A model generated the notes under the pieces. It was not told the DNA's origin. It ran no database searches and saw only the letters and a program-made list of their open reading frames with translations. From positions 14,774,457-14,838,456 of the forward strand of contig OZ038433.1 of NCBI GenBank assembly GCA_964036275.1: a stretch of DNA of 64,000 nt, read 5' to 3'. This stretch comes from Litoditis marina. Taxonomy: Eukaryota; Nematoda; Chromadorea; Rhabditida; Rhabditidae. Shown piece after piece: positions 34,457-47,900 of the stretch. The position numbers and the translations under genes are program-made. Positions within the stretch are counted from its first letter, which is position 1; the number at the start of each line of letters is the position of its first letter.

Positions 34457-37400
34457 ATGGAGTCGGAGGTTGAAGTGATAGAAGTTCCGTATCCACTTTG
34501 TGTGGAGTTCACTTGTGGTTAGTAAATGAGAACATCACAAAGACAAGTGATAGCATTATGGATTCACTGAAATGAATCAACAGGAAAGAACACGCAAAAC
34601 ACTTGTTTCCCTATTTTGAACGCGAACTCTCATTTAACCAGTTTCACAAAATGTTCAGCCTGTCAGGTCACATCTATCGAATTTTTCGTATAACAGACTG
34701 CGCCGTTGTTGTGGCTCGGTTTCAGCCTCACTCGATTATCACTGTAACTATGAACAAGTTTTTATCTCATATTGTGGTTACATAATCGACTTTTGATGCG
34801 CCAAACACCACTCAGAAAGCGGAAATAAACTCGAAATAAGCGTGTGAGCCTCTCAGACTACTTGACCGAGACAGACAATCAAGAAATACGAAAACACAGA
34901 GTATGTTGTGAATATCTAGGTGCTTATATTTGTTCGGTGAAGCATTTGAGGGCTGCCTACCAGCGTCTAGAGTTATGCCTGAAACGCCTTAGGTAACATT
35001 GTCTGCTAGAAAAAGACTAAAATTGACTAGAACAGACTGAAATTGCTGTAATTAAATATAGAAACTTTTCGAATTTTGAAAATTTTGATAAATATTATTT
35101 CAGAGAGGTACTGGGCGACAGGGAACATAGTCAGTTGGATTATTATGATCAGTCGCCTGTCGATTGCAGTGCTCATTCTGCTTCTCGGAACTAAGGTGGG
35201 GGCAGTAGGACACAAGAACAAGAAAAGTTTAGAATGAAAAACTGAAAAAACGAGTACTGTTGAATTAAGAGGTTGTTTTTGAACACAAAAAGAATGTTAA
35301 ATTTACTTTTGTTTTCAAATAGCCACTCGTATAACAGCAACAGCGATAGAAAAGTTCACGAAGTTTTTTTCTGAATTGACCCAGAGTAGCTGGAAACATC
35401 AGTTCTTCACGTATCTCACTTCACGTAGGACTGAATAACAAGAAAATACATCAAATGTAACATCGGAAAGTGATATTTTGAAAAAAGAACGGGTGTGTTT
35501 CGAGACTTGATTGATACAGTTTGTTGTCACAGTAGAGCGGACTATGATATAGTTCGTAATCAAGTTTCGATAACTCACACCAGAACAATAAACCGTCCAT
35601 TATTTCTAGATGGGAAAGGACTTCATGCGATCGATCACCATGATGATGTTCATTCCGATAACGGTGGCGGAGATATTCAACATCTACTGCGAGGCGGCCA
35701 ACTTCGTCAACCATTTCTCGGCAACAGCCGACGATTCACAGTTCTTCTATGTGTAAGTTTCCACAAAAAGCAATTTGAGAAGCCATATGCAACAATATCC
35801 CGATATCTTTATCCCATCTTGCGTCTCACGCTTCCCGCACAATTTCGTGAGACAGGAGCATAGTCAGAGCATAACCGCAGTTTCAAATGCCGTGTTGGAA
35901 AAAAAGCCGGCTATCGGCATTTGATGACTTCCAGAATGAAAATGATATCAAACTACTGATTATAAAAGTATGGATTATATAAAAGTGTTTTTGAACCATT
36001 TGAAACTCCGGATAACTAGTGAACGAAATAACCACGTGAAACATCCACTACATGTTTTCGAGTTCTGATGTGTTCCTTTCTCACGTACTACCTGCCTGAA
36101 ACATAATAGCCGCAGTGGAGATAGCAACATCAATCATTTTTCTAGGAGCTTCTTTTCTTTTTCAGGATTCCGCAAAGTCTTCTGGGTATGAAAACTGGAA
36201 ACCATCCCAAGTCCACATAGCGAGAATATAATGGAAAACACCTTGAAACTATACACTTTATACCAACTTCAAATGTTTTCCAGAAGCTACATAGACTGGA
36301 CGACGAAGTTCGTCTACGTGCTCTACGACTACATCCATTACAACTGTATTGTGATGATGATTCTGCTCCTTCATTGCTGTCGTTTGGCCTACAGAGATGG
36401 AGACATGCTCAACCCATTCCCGATCAAGTATGTTTTGATTTTGAAGCCAGAAGTGGAACTTTTCCCTCAGTTCGCTTTGTTCGGATAACTGAAAAATTTC
36501 CAAGAAACAAGTAGTATAGTTTCACCACATAGGTGATAAGTCACGGGCCTAAAAGGTTCCTTTTAGGCCCGCGATTTCCGTTGCCGAAATCACCCTAGTA
36601 GGGCCCACTAGGGGCGCTTAGGGTACCATTTTTCGTCTCAAATTCTGGATTAAATATGTTTGTCTTGCTTACCCTTGTGTGTACACTCAAGAATAGTGAA
36701 AAAACATAGATTAGTGCAACATAGTTGCCATCAAAATCAAAAACAATGAAAAACTAGGTCGATATCGAAATCGCGGCCCTTTTAGGGCCTTTTGGGCCCG
36801 CGTTTGCAAAATAACCCGAAATTTCCCTTTCGGGGGCTAATAGTCCCTTGACTCTTCACCTGAGAGTATATTGATTTTCCTGAATTCTGAAAACATTGAA
36901 TCAGTTCTGAAACATTCCACTTGCGCTACGACCTCAAAACCTTTTACAAAGCTTCTCAATCAACGATTCCGTTGTCAGAACGCCATTTCCTGAACAAAAA
37001 CATGAAGAAAAAAATGTTTCGGATGACAACTGCTTCACAATCAATAACTCTTATCTCTTGTCCGATTCCAGTACCCTGTGCATCGTGCTGCAAATCATTC
37101 CCTTTTTTCTCTGTATTCTGATCTACGTGGAAGAAGGCGCATCGTTGGCCCTGAAGATCATTTCCGTCGTGGCGAGGGTGTTCACTGTGGCTGGATTCTC
37201 TATCATAACCGTCCAGCTACTCATGGTACGTGAAGAGACGTTAGCAGTTTTGAACGTAAAATGTGGAGTAGGTCACACAATGTTTTCAAGAATTAGTTTT
37301 TACTATTCGTACTTATATGTTAGCTTTTGCAAAGTACGATCACCACCCATGGTACGTTCACACTACTCACGTTCAAAAAACACATTCAAAAATCCAATTG

Positions 37401-39032
37401 AACGTGCTCGATTGTTATCGTGAATGCACGTTCCACGTTAATTTGTTTCCACATTTATTGATTATTTGAAAACATTCAGTTTTTTTTTCATAAACCCAGT
37501 TTCAGTGCATGTACCTGGTGACGAAGCTCCTCCCCTACAACCATGCAGCTTCGGCTGATATCCAACTGCAAGACGCGCGCAGTCGTCTTGCTTGGACCCT
37601 GATGTACATGATCATACCCTACACAACACTACTTCCGTTCCTAGGTGAGATGAATGGAGACTCAGGTGAAGAGTCAAGGGACTATTAGCCCCCGAAAGGG
37701 AAATTTCGGGTTATTTTGCAAACGCGGGCCCAAAAGGCCCTAAAAGGGCCGCGATTTCGATATCGACCTAGCTTTTTCATTGTTTTTGATTTTGATGGCA
37801 ACTATGTTGCACTAATCTATGTTTTTTCACTATTCTTGAGTGTACACACAAGGGTAAGCAAGACAAACATATTTAATCCAGAATTTGAGACGAAAAATGG
37901 TACCCTAAGCGCCCCTAGTGGGCCCTACTAGGGTGATTTCGGCAACGGAAATCGCGGGCCTAAAAGGAACCTTTTAGGCCCGTGACTTATCACCTATGTG
38001 GTATTAGAAAATTTAATGAAATAATCAGTGAATCATACCTAACTTATTACTACTACTAACTTATAATAGTATCTACTCATGTGAAAAATTCTGTACAAAT
38101 AGAGACGAGTGTTATGTTATGGTAGAGAAAGAGTATGGTGATTGCAGGTCAAATGTGAGCATACTCTGGTATAAGCTCACCATTTCAGTTATCCTTACTT
38201 TAGTTCCAAGCAAAAACTTATACTGTACTATTTCAAAGTCCACGTAAAAATGAGAAGGACTGCACAATTTGTTTGTTGTGAATTGACTGAAATTATAACA
38301 AAAAAAAACCAGTTATTTCCAGTTGAGTCAGTTACCTGGATCGCCGTAATGGGTGAAACGGATGACGTTTCCATGCAACACGTGCAAGTGATAACCGAGA
38401 TCCTCAAGTACCTGGTTCACTACTATCGGTCCACCTGGATGGTGGTACTAACCATGACCTGTCTACCACCCTACAGGTAGATAATTACAGATGCTTGGAA
38501 AAGTTTTGCAAATTGTTTTGCAAACGCCGTAGAAAAGTTCTGCAAATTGTAAGCCTACTCTACCCAATTACATAGTCTTATTGTAGATGATTACACGCTG
38601 GCTCAGGTAGTGACCAAATACCAAATAGCTCAGCTTTTGAATCCTCCCCCCCCCCCGCGGAATCGAACCTATGCCAGGAGTGTGAAAACCACTTCACCAC
38701 TGTTGTACTGCGATACGGCTATTTCCGGGGTAGAAAGCCCTTTTTTGAATGGTGAAGTAATACCTACAGTATGCTACAAACCACAGTTGTGCCTAATAAA
38801 CCTTCAAAGGACAACTCTTTCTGAAAAAAAAACTAATTCTATTCTCGTATCAATCACATTTCCAATAACCATTATCGTAAAGGAAACTGACTTTGGAACT
38901 TATTATTATTGGAAAACGGAGACTAATAGAGGTAATGTTTCTTAGTATCTCATTAAGTGGGAACCGTAATCTCGTGACCGTAGCAGGGTTCAATCTAAGA
39001 AACACACGTAGACAGAATGACTTCCTATAGTT

Positions 39033-39089
<57 letters not shown>

Positions 39090-39711
39090 GTAGTATAGTG
39101 GAGATGGAATACTCGCCATGTTGGTCTCACTCTATAGGGGATGTCGAATGTATACCTGGGCATACACATCATAATTTTGCAATTGCCAACATTTCTATCT
39201 CAGGCGGAGATCGAACCATCGAGCAATAAAGTTCTATTCAATATTTGATATGTCTCAGCCATAGTACCAGAAAACTTTAACAGACTTTTAGAAGTGCATG
39301 ACCATGAGACTACAAATCAAAGTAACCTTCAACAAACAACCAGTCACAAATAAAACTAACACCGAACGTTTTCAGTTGAATTAGAGAGTAACCGAATTCT
39401 GGTTTTAGGTCACTTTCAGGCCCAGGCAACCTGGGGTTACCTACCGGTTAGAAGCTGCTACTATAAAGATCTGTGACATGTGTGATGATCACCGCTTCGT
39501 AACGAAGCGACGTGAATGAATTAATATGTATCATTTAATATACGTAATTCACCCTGTATTTTATTATCTACTTTTCTCCAGACGTGCCGTTCCCCTGCTC
39601 TTCTGCTGCTGCGGCTGTTATCAAGTGAAGGTGGACCCGCTCCCCCGAAAACCAGTGGACACCAGTCTCATGTACAAACACGCTGATGCAGACGCAGAGG
39701 GACAGTTGTAG
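34457..39711 (+). CDS. Gene F: diverged seven-transmembrane relative of the array
   Basis: Eight exons: 34457-34517, 35104-35195, 35610-35752, 36284-36427, 37072-37225, 37506-37644, 38323-38476, 39582-39711; 338 residues in frame. The ATG directly follows an acceptor AG (34456), fitting trans-splicing. Hydrophobic segments: WIIMISRLSIAVLILLLG, SITMMMFIPITVAEIF, an IHYNCIVMMILLLHCC segment, TLCIVLQIIPFFLCILIYV, VFTVAGFSIITVQLLM, LAWTLMYMIIPYTTLLPFL and STWMVVLTMTCLPPYR, then a Cys-rich stretch LFCCCGCY and a soluble tail. The order, the later intron phases, the 139-nt exon 6 and the TM7 ending PPYRR parallel A-E, but the sequence is much diverged and the N-terminus short (20 residues in exon 1, no N-x-S/T site). 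Introns 4 and 6 each hold one arm of a nearly identical 340-bp inverted repeat. Function unknown. Confidence 0.83.
36525..36864 (+). mobile_element. 340-bp repeat, left arm, in intron 4 of gene F
   Basis: Starts CCACATAGGTGATAAGTCAC and ends GACTCTTCACCTGAG. Its own ends are imperfect inverted repeats (TAGGTGATAAGTCACGGG against CAGGTGAAGAGTCAAGGG), as in a non-autonomous DNA transposon. It contains several GGGCC palindromes and no ORF. The reverse complement lies at 37661-38001 and differs, by eye, by a single inserted G. Confidence 0.85.
37661..38001 (-). mobile_element. 340-bp repeat, right arm (inverted), in intron 6 of gene F
   Basis: Reverse complement of 36525-36864, starting CTCAGGTGAAGAGTCAAGGG and ending CACCTATGTGG. 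It begins 16 bp after the exon 6 donor. Near-identity implies recent insertion, gene conversion between arms, or an assembly artefact. Confidence 0.85.
39033..39087 (+). repeat. GTT trinucleotide microsatellite in gene F intron 7
   Basis: About 18 GTT units. The poly-Gln and poly-Asn frames on the opposite strand come from this repeat and have no gene context. Confidence 0.9.
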
Positions 39712-39804
39712 CTTGGTCAAGGAGTAATCATTGGTCTCTCACGTGGAAGACATATATAGTTTTCTTATAGTTTAGTATTGGAGTAACTTTCGACCTACTG
39801 AGTA

Positions 39805-39890
39805 TGTATGCCGGCGTCTTCATCCCACCCTGCGTCTCTCGCTACGCGCACTATTTCGCAACATTGTTATCCCGTTACAGCAGCGAATTG
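39805..39890. repeat. CATCCTGCGTCTC-type dispersed repeat
   Basis: GCCGGCGTCTTCATCCCACC followed by CTGCGTCTCTCGCTACGCGC and ACTATTTCGC. Related stretches occur near 35795-35860, 48390-48520 (the most palindromic), 52815-52890 and 55975-56115. Confidence 0.5.
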
Positions 39891-40233
39891 AATACCGCTT
39901 CTGGTATAAAATTTTTCTCCAGGTAACGACAAACAATAGTGTACATTCTGCTCGATTTTTCTGTGTTTGTTGTTTGATCTCACAAGATTCCATTCTGGAT
40001 ATAAGTGTTGTGTTTGTTCACCCAATATAGTCTAAATCACTCATACGTGAAATTCACACACCTAATAAATCTACATTAAAACTATATGTTCAAGTTAAAA
40101 AGATATTTATTTTAATTGTCAAAAACTCCTAATCTCGAATATTACCATACTCCATACCACCCCACTATGTTTTTGCCCATATAGTCATAATAATTATGCG
40201 AAGTTCACGCGATGGAGAAATGTGTGTACCTCT

Positions 40234-40446
40234 CGGTACCAGAAAAAATTCATTCAAAATAAAAAGTCATTAAAGTGAGAGTCATTCAAAAGTAAAAGTC
40301 ATTAATTCACTTTTAGACAGGATTTGAAAAAAAATTCGAAACCTTCATTTCTGATTCTCAACTGTTTCTGTACTTAATGACTTTTACTTTCAAATGACTT
40401 TTACTTTAATGACTTTTAATTTTGAACGACTTGTTCTAGTTGCCGT
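40234..40446. mobile_element. Inverted-repeat element (AAAACTCATT type), copy 2
   Basis: Starts CGGTACCAGAAAAAATTCATTC and ends GAACGACTTGTTCTAGTTGCCG, with repeated AAAGTCATTAA / TTAATGACTTT words. Diverged relative of 18202-18420. Confidence 0.6.
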
Positions 40447-41964
40447 CTCTCTCATATAAAATATGTCTCCGTCACATCGTAAATAAACTGTAGCAACTGA
40501 ATTTGTACAATACGTGTAATGTAGTACAAATTATAATATTTCCTCTTGTAATTTTCGTTCCGAGCTGTTCTCATTTTTTGCTGTGTTGTGATGAATATTG
40601 GAAAACTTGCTGTAGAGGTCCACGTAGGTATGACAAATACTAGACTCGCATCGAGTCAAAGTTACAACTGTGAATATTGAAACTCGGTTTATAGGACAGA
40701 ATTATATGATAAGTGTTTTGTGTTGTAGTTTAATCTGTACAATATTTGTTGCAGTTAATAAATATAAATATATTTGTGGTTTTCAGAGAAAATATCACAT
40801 CTAAATAAAGCCTAAAAAATTTTTTCTCAGTTTTTTCCTCTATTAGAGTTTTCAACTATATGTTTTCAACTAAAAATATGAAAAAATTAGATATATTTAT
40901 CACATGCCAAGAACTGGAGATTAGTGAACAAAATTCCGTTATCTCTCGGCCCCAGGTGTTATCAGTTTGAATGGTTGTTTATATTATTTTCTTACTCTTC
41001 TTGCACATTCTCTCTTTCTCTCTCTTTTGATTTCTTTGCTCTCATCTGCATCAGCTAACCAACATCTGAAAGTTCCGAAAATGAAGAGAATATAATAGAT
41101 TTATTCGTGATTTAACACGTGACTTCCACATATTATGTGGCACTCCAAATGAGTAAATGGAGAGAAAAGTTGAGAAGAAAAGGGTATGGTTACCCTGTTA
41201 CGCGCACAAAATATTACATGCAATTTAACAGTGCTGGACGACGGCGATTGTACCAAATAGTTTGTGGGACAATAGTTATCTTGAAAGAGACGTTGTAATG
41301 AAGATATGTTTTGTAAAGAGATCATCCGGATTGGCATGTTTGGCTGGGATGAGATTTATGCAGGTTGGCTACGCCATGTGTGAAAACAGAGGGATGCAAT
41401 AACATAAAACATAAAACTAATACAAGAACACATTAATTGAGAAAATCAATACGAATGAAATAATATCTTGTGAGTTACTTGACCTCTTTCTCTCTCCCTT
41501 TTCTCTCCACGATTTCATTTAGTCTTCTCTCTATCTCATTTGTTGTTTCCTCTGTCTCTCAGTCTCTCTCATCATTTTTCTCTCTCGTTCTTTTTCTCTC
41601 GTCATTTGTTCTCGTGACCTGTTATGTTACTCGTCCGATACCAAGTTTACCACTGTTGATTTTTTTCCCTTTGTGAATAAAATCTAATGTTAAACTCAGA
41701 GCAACTGATCACTATATTCCATATAATAATCAAGTTTACATTTTAGTTGTTCTTTCCGTTTAAAACAGTGCAGATATGTTTATTATCTGCTATTTGTGAG
41801 TGAGCCATCCGTGATATTATTTCAAATTCCAAAAAAAAACAGAATAATTTTTTAAAACACAATTTTGAAACACCTAGTTTTACGTTTTCACTGAATTTGT
41901 TCATATATAAAAATATGCACTATTTTTGTTCTTACCGTGTTTATCTCGATTACAGGCCCTTCTA

Positions 41965-44900
41965 ATGTTGATTTTGACTCTATTTTCTGTTCTGGTCGCC
42001 TTTTTAATAACCAAATTCTATTTGAAGGCGAGAACTCTGCCGCCAGGTACTTGTATTGAATGCTTGTAAGAGACAGACTCTCGAAAACACTCAAAAATAC
42101 ATGAAACGTCGAGTTTTGAGTCGACCTGGAATCTTGAATACTTGAAAAGTGACAAGACGTTCACGTAATACACGTACAGACCACTTTCGCAATAGAGTTT
42201 TGCGCTATCTATACTGAGAAGAGAATTACTGTTAAAATCAGGTAGAAAAAAGATCGCTTAGGAACTATTATGCATTCTATACTTTCTAGGACCAATTCCA
42301 TTTCTGTTTCTGGGTAACCTACCTCAATTAGCCTTTGGTTTCTTCCGTGGTAAAGGAGCAGTGGACACTATGCAGGAATGGAGAGAAGTTGGTAGTTTGA
42401 ATTTTTCTAAATTCATTATTCAAGTTTATTGTTGTCCAAGTAGTTTTTTGTTACGTATACTTGTTTTTACGAACAATATAATAGGTGTTTAATAAAATGT
42501 ATTTTAGAACCTTTTCCATCTGAAAAATAATTGAAAGAAAATACTCAGCTTACGTCTATGTTCGAGATCTGAAACTTATTACGTTTACCGATAATGATAA
42601 CAAATTTCTTTCGCCACTTACCATTACAATGGATATTGAAAAGTGCAGAATCGCTGCAGTTGTATGATGTCTGGTCAGGTTTGTAGTTTGACGTCGATGT
42701 TTTTGGGTAAAGTTGTCAAATTGTGCATTGGATTGTGTATATCAGTACAACTCATACAACTTGGATGTACAGAACTAAGAAATTTTTTCTCATTTAGAGC
42801 CTAAACTCAGAGCCTAAAAAGACATAACTCAGAGCTTGGCCAGCTCCTATATAGTCGTCGCTTACAGAAAGGCGAGGGTGTACTGTATATCTCACTTCGC
42901 GCTGTGTAAGAACACATATATTAGATTCGTTCACGCCACTGGAATAACCCCAGTTGGTATATGGTTAGCGTTCACACCTCCAAAACTTTTGAACCCGGTT
43001 CGAGTCTCACATGAGGCGGGTATTTTATAAATTCGGCACGCACTATATAAGGGCTTGTTATTGATTGTTCCATCCCAGAAGTATGGTCCGGTGTTCACTT
43101 TCTGGCTGGAACCAACAGCCACCGTGAGCATCTGTACCTACGAGTTATCCAACGAGGCCATGGTCAAGAATGGAAGGATATTCGTCGATAAAACATACAT
43201 GTTCCTCATGGATATTGTCAGAAGTTAGACTGTATAGTCATTATAATCTCGTAGGAGAGTATAGTCTTTACCATTCATACGTGAATTTTACGTGGTGCAG
43301 AAAAGTCAGAATTCAAGCTATAGTCATTACCATTTTTAGGTCAACTTCATGAGTTTCACCAGTTTCAGCTTGCTTGTTAAAAAGTGGGGCAGCGAAGGAA
43401 GTTAATATTGGAGGGCTGCAGAAAAAATGATATTTACCTTTTCTATTCAAACTAACAACGGAATTTGCATTGGGTTCAGAAGTTTAGTCTGTTTTGGCGC
43501 GCGCAACGTTATGTTTAGGTACCCCGGGGTACCTAAATCAATTTTTTTGCGTGCTTTTCCTCAATTATTCAACCTTTCTGCAAAGAATCTGAGATGCGTA
43601 GACAGATTCTGTGATATTTCTCGAAAATTCTATTCACAACCACAAGATAGCTTTCAGTGTTCTTATCATTTTTCCGCTCCCAGATGGTCGTGGAATAATC
43701 TTCTCAAACGGTGATCTTTGGTTGGAGCAACGTCGTTTCGCCCTCCATTCCTTCCGGAATATGGGTCTCGGCAAGAATGTCATGCAACACAGAATTATGG
43801 ATGAACTCGACTACAGGTATCACGTGAAACGTGTAAATTGGAGTTCGAAAACGAGCAGCGAGAGTACATATACTGTTAGTCAATTGCAGAGTCACGCGAA
43901 GCATGTTACACACACCAGAACTCAAGAACGTGCAATGACAAAGTGCACGGTGCCTCATTAGAATGATAGCTTCACGTGACTATGCAATTCTTTTCTAGTA
44001 TAATTGAAGTTGGTCACTATTACTCGCGTTTTCTGTTTATGCTCCATGCACACGTGATTCAATGGATGGTACAATCGATAGAGGATTCAGCACGTGGCTG
44101 TTCACATGGTCAGCTGTGGCACTCCAATTGGAGAAATATAAGTGTACCTAACAGCCGCTGGAAATACCCAAGCAGAATTTACTTAACACTGAACAAAAGG
44201 TTTATGCGCTCATGATAAAATATGATAGTTTCTTTCAGACTAAACCTCCTGAGCGTTGAGGTGGAAAAGAACTCCGGTTCGCTCACCATCGACCCGCAAC
44301 ATTTTCTCGACCTGACTGTGGGAAATGTCATCAATCGAATGCTGTTCACTGAGAGATTCACTGAGGTTGGTGGATATATTCAAATTTCATTGCAGTTCCT
44401 TATTTCATTTATTCATTAATTCATCAATACGATTTGACTATTTCATGGTGCACGTTGATTAAAACATACGTATCACAATGTGGGAACCGAAATCTCCGCC
44501 ATCAGGTGGCCACCCAAATACAAAGACCAACACTTCTTAGATGGGCTCGCCACATGACAAGGCGGGAGACGAGGACATAGGGGCACCCACCAACCACCTG
44601 TCCACCACGGACTGTCCCGGCGCCGCCCCTCGAGTACCTTTTATACTCTCGGTGCGGGCGCCGGGTTGGCTGTGCCACTACATTCGTCTCCCGCCTTCTC
44701 ATGTGGCGAGCCCATCTAAGAAGTGTTGGTCTTTGTATTTGGGTGACCACCTGATGGCGGAGATTTCGGAACTCGTTTTACGTTTCCTTTACTTCTAGCT
44801 GTGGCTTTGTTCGATCACAGTTATAGAATTGGTCAAACCGTTGTTGACATCGTATTATCGATTTGGCGAGGGGCCAGCCAGTCTACGTATCATTGATCTA

Positions 44901-47900
44901 CACACTCTCTCTCCTGTTGGCAAGTAATCAACGACCGCTCGCCCCGCATCGCTCAATCAATCCAACTCTCTGCTGTCTTTATGGAGAAAATGGCGATTAT
45001 AATTTTACATCTAGTCTGAGCTCTGCTTCAACCATGTCTCATCTAACACCCTATTTTAAGTTGATTGCATTCAACCCCTAGGGGTTCATATAGGCATTCC
45101 ATGCACTTATACACTTTCATGTTTTTGGGTTTGCGTCAATAATCCTCTGCGAATCAACTTCATATTATCAGAACTTCTTCAGGAGAAAGAGACCAAGTTT
45201 TTCGAGCTGAAGAAACGAATGGATGACTTGATGAAGAACGCGACCATATTCGACATCGCCATCGCCAAATGGAACCAAGATTTTCCTCTGATCAAACAAA
45301 GATTGGAATTCCTCATGGGGCCGATGAACGATTTCATACTGTTCTTCAAAGAACAGATTCAACAACGGTGGGCATTATGGAACACTGATTGCAGATTTTT
45401 TCTGGAAACTGCAGTATTATAATCATTCATTCCTGACCGGTGTTTCCTAATGTCAGTTTCATGTTGTAATGAAAATAAAGTAATAGAGTGAAAATCTAGA
45501 ATCGTTTCAAATGCATACTGTGCGGATACACGTGAAAACGGAAAGAACCAAAAACCATTTTTAGAAAAGAGGAAATATATTCGGGGCGACATGAATTGCG
45601 TGGAGAGGGAGACGATTTCGTCGACTCGTTTCTAATTCAAATCAAAGAAACGCGGGAAAAGGGATTGCAGAACAGTTTCGAGTCAGTTTTCTTATGTTTT
45701 TATTCCCCTTAATATGTGCATTACATCCTCCTATATGAAGTTGGGCTCCTAGAATATGGTTTTTCAATGATAAAAGGGTTATCGAAAACCGCTTTGTATG
45801 TGTGGAGGTTGCTCTTCCCAAAGCGAACTTATACGATGTATGCTACTCTCCCTGTGTTGGTAGTTGAATCCCTTCGCTTTTCGGTTCTCAGACAATTCCC
45901 AACCAATTGGCCAGCCACTCTTTGTAGTGACCTCGACGAGAGAGCGCGTAGGTCGAAGAGGCGCAGATCTCTGCGCCCTCATTGACCTCCACACAGTCTC
46001 GCTTTTGTAGCTGGACAATCATAGAAAGTTGGCGCTAATCGTTCTGAGTTGAATTTGTTGAGTTCTGGCGATGTATCGAGATCAAACTACAAAAATATAT
46101 GATCGCTCACTATACGTTTGTTTTCGGGTGCAATCATATAAACATACCTAAAAGTTACTCGAAAGTTATGTAAATGCACAGGACGCAGATTTAGCCAGTA
46201 GGTATCCAGGTATCTATGACTCCGTCTGTGTTTCAGTGAGGACAGTCTGATGGTAACTCTGTTGGATCTGTGGATAGCAGGACAGGAAACGAGTGCAACC
46301 ACTTTGTATTGGGCATTCAACTATCTTCTACTTCATCCTCATGTATAGTTCACACCATTCCTACTCAGACTCCTACAGTAACCTTACAAACTTTTCGAAG
46401 GCTCTTGTGAAGCTGAAAATGTAGTTCATGGAAAATGCTCTCGTATATTTACTCTACCTGAGAAGGAAAATGAGGTACAAAAATTCTCAACTTCTCCGAT
46501 CAAATTTAATTGAGCAAAACGGCTTGAAAGTTTTGAAATCGTACTGTTAGAGTCTCAGTAGGTATGGAAAATACTATACATTTCTTCTTCAACCGAATAA
46601 TATCAATAATCATGAAACTAGGTAAAACGCGTTTCCAAATAACAGTGAATCGAGTGATATAATTTTTTTCAGTCATTCAGAACATTCCCCTCAGAATTAT
46701 TGATTTCTCATACAAATTTTCTCTTCAACCAAAAATCCATTCCAGGTCACCTCGAAGTTGCAGCAAGAACTAGAATCGGTCGTGGTAGATGGAGAATCTT
46801 TGACCCTCGAGGATCGTCCCAGAACACCTTATCTGAATGCAGTTATCACGGTAGGTCGGGTGTCCCAACTCAAGTCTAAACTGGAAACTCATTTGTTGGT
46901 GCCAAGTTTATGAACTTCTGTCTCTCGCCGGAATCGAGCCTGCGAGCAAAAGATTCGTAGCAGGGCGCTAGCCACTACGCCAATAGAGAACATGACCGCA
47001 AGCTTCGGAAAGAGAGATGTACAGTACCCTCCCGCCTTTCCGTTGGCGATGACTATAGTCAAATCAAGTCAAAAGTTCGCTTCAAAAACCCATCGCCACA
47101 GTGAAAACCACAACGATCCTTGTTGTGATCTGGTGTCTCTGTACTTTCAAATTCTCTCGATAGCCGACAATTTCTGCTGTGTATACAGACCAAACTACAA
47201 ACCACAATCCAGCTTTGGTCTCTGATCTACCATTGATTCTGCAGGAAGTCCTGCGTCTCTCCTCCGTAGTATCGGTCGGAATGTGGAGGGAATCAAGTGA
47301 GGATACTGTTGTTGGTGGATTCTTCGTTCCCAAGGTCTCGTTGATCTTCACTTTTGTAGTTTTTTATCAGTTTGACCCTATCGACCCTTGTAAGATGATT
47401 TCGCACTCAACATGTAACCCTAAAGGTCCGTTTTGACCTTAGTTGAACTAAGTCAGTTAGAGTCAGTTGCCTACGTTTACAATACCAAGGCTGAACACTT
47501 TTCATTTTATTTTTTTCGTGAACACAGAGTAAAAAGGATTAAATTACTTTGTTACAACATATTCGCAATACATCATCCTTATTTTTCAGGGAACAGCCGT
47601 TACCGCGCAGCTGTCACTAATTCTACAGGATTCCCAACACTTTCATCACCCTCATGAGGTTAGAGTGTCTGAAAATGCATTACAACATACGCCGATTGCA
47701 TTTATCCAGCACTTTGTCCCGTACAAGACAGTTTACCACTGAAAATACCAGATTACCAACAAAATTCGTAAAAATTTGCAACCTACTACCGGCCCAAATA
47801 CAGGTTTAATTAACACTCATATCTACTGTACTGTGCGATTTCGGTGTTCAAGGTTGCATTCCATTTTGAAGGTTCTCTTCGTTCCTACGTCTAGTCCTAC

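Larger units (their letters stand above)
39712..41964. other. Spacer between gene F and the P450 gene
   Basis: No gene supported. It holds a CATCCTGCGTCTC-type repeat (about 39805-39890), an inverted-repeat element (40234-40446) and a CT-rich patch (about 41485-41610). AATAAA near 40065 could serve as the polyadenylation signal of gene F, but it is 350 bp downstream. Confidence 0.5.

Noticed and set aside
36525..38001. CRISPR-like or bacterial insertion-sequence reading of the repeats
   Set aside because: Only two inverted copies in introns of a eukaryotic gene, no spacer-repeat periodicity and no transposase. Nothing in the window is prokaryotic.
38850..39172. Poly-Gln and poly-Asn frames on the minus strand
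   Set aside because: Product of the GTT repeat inside gene F intron 7.
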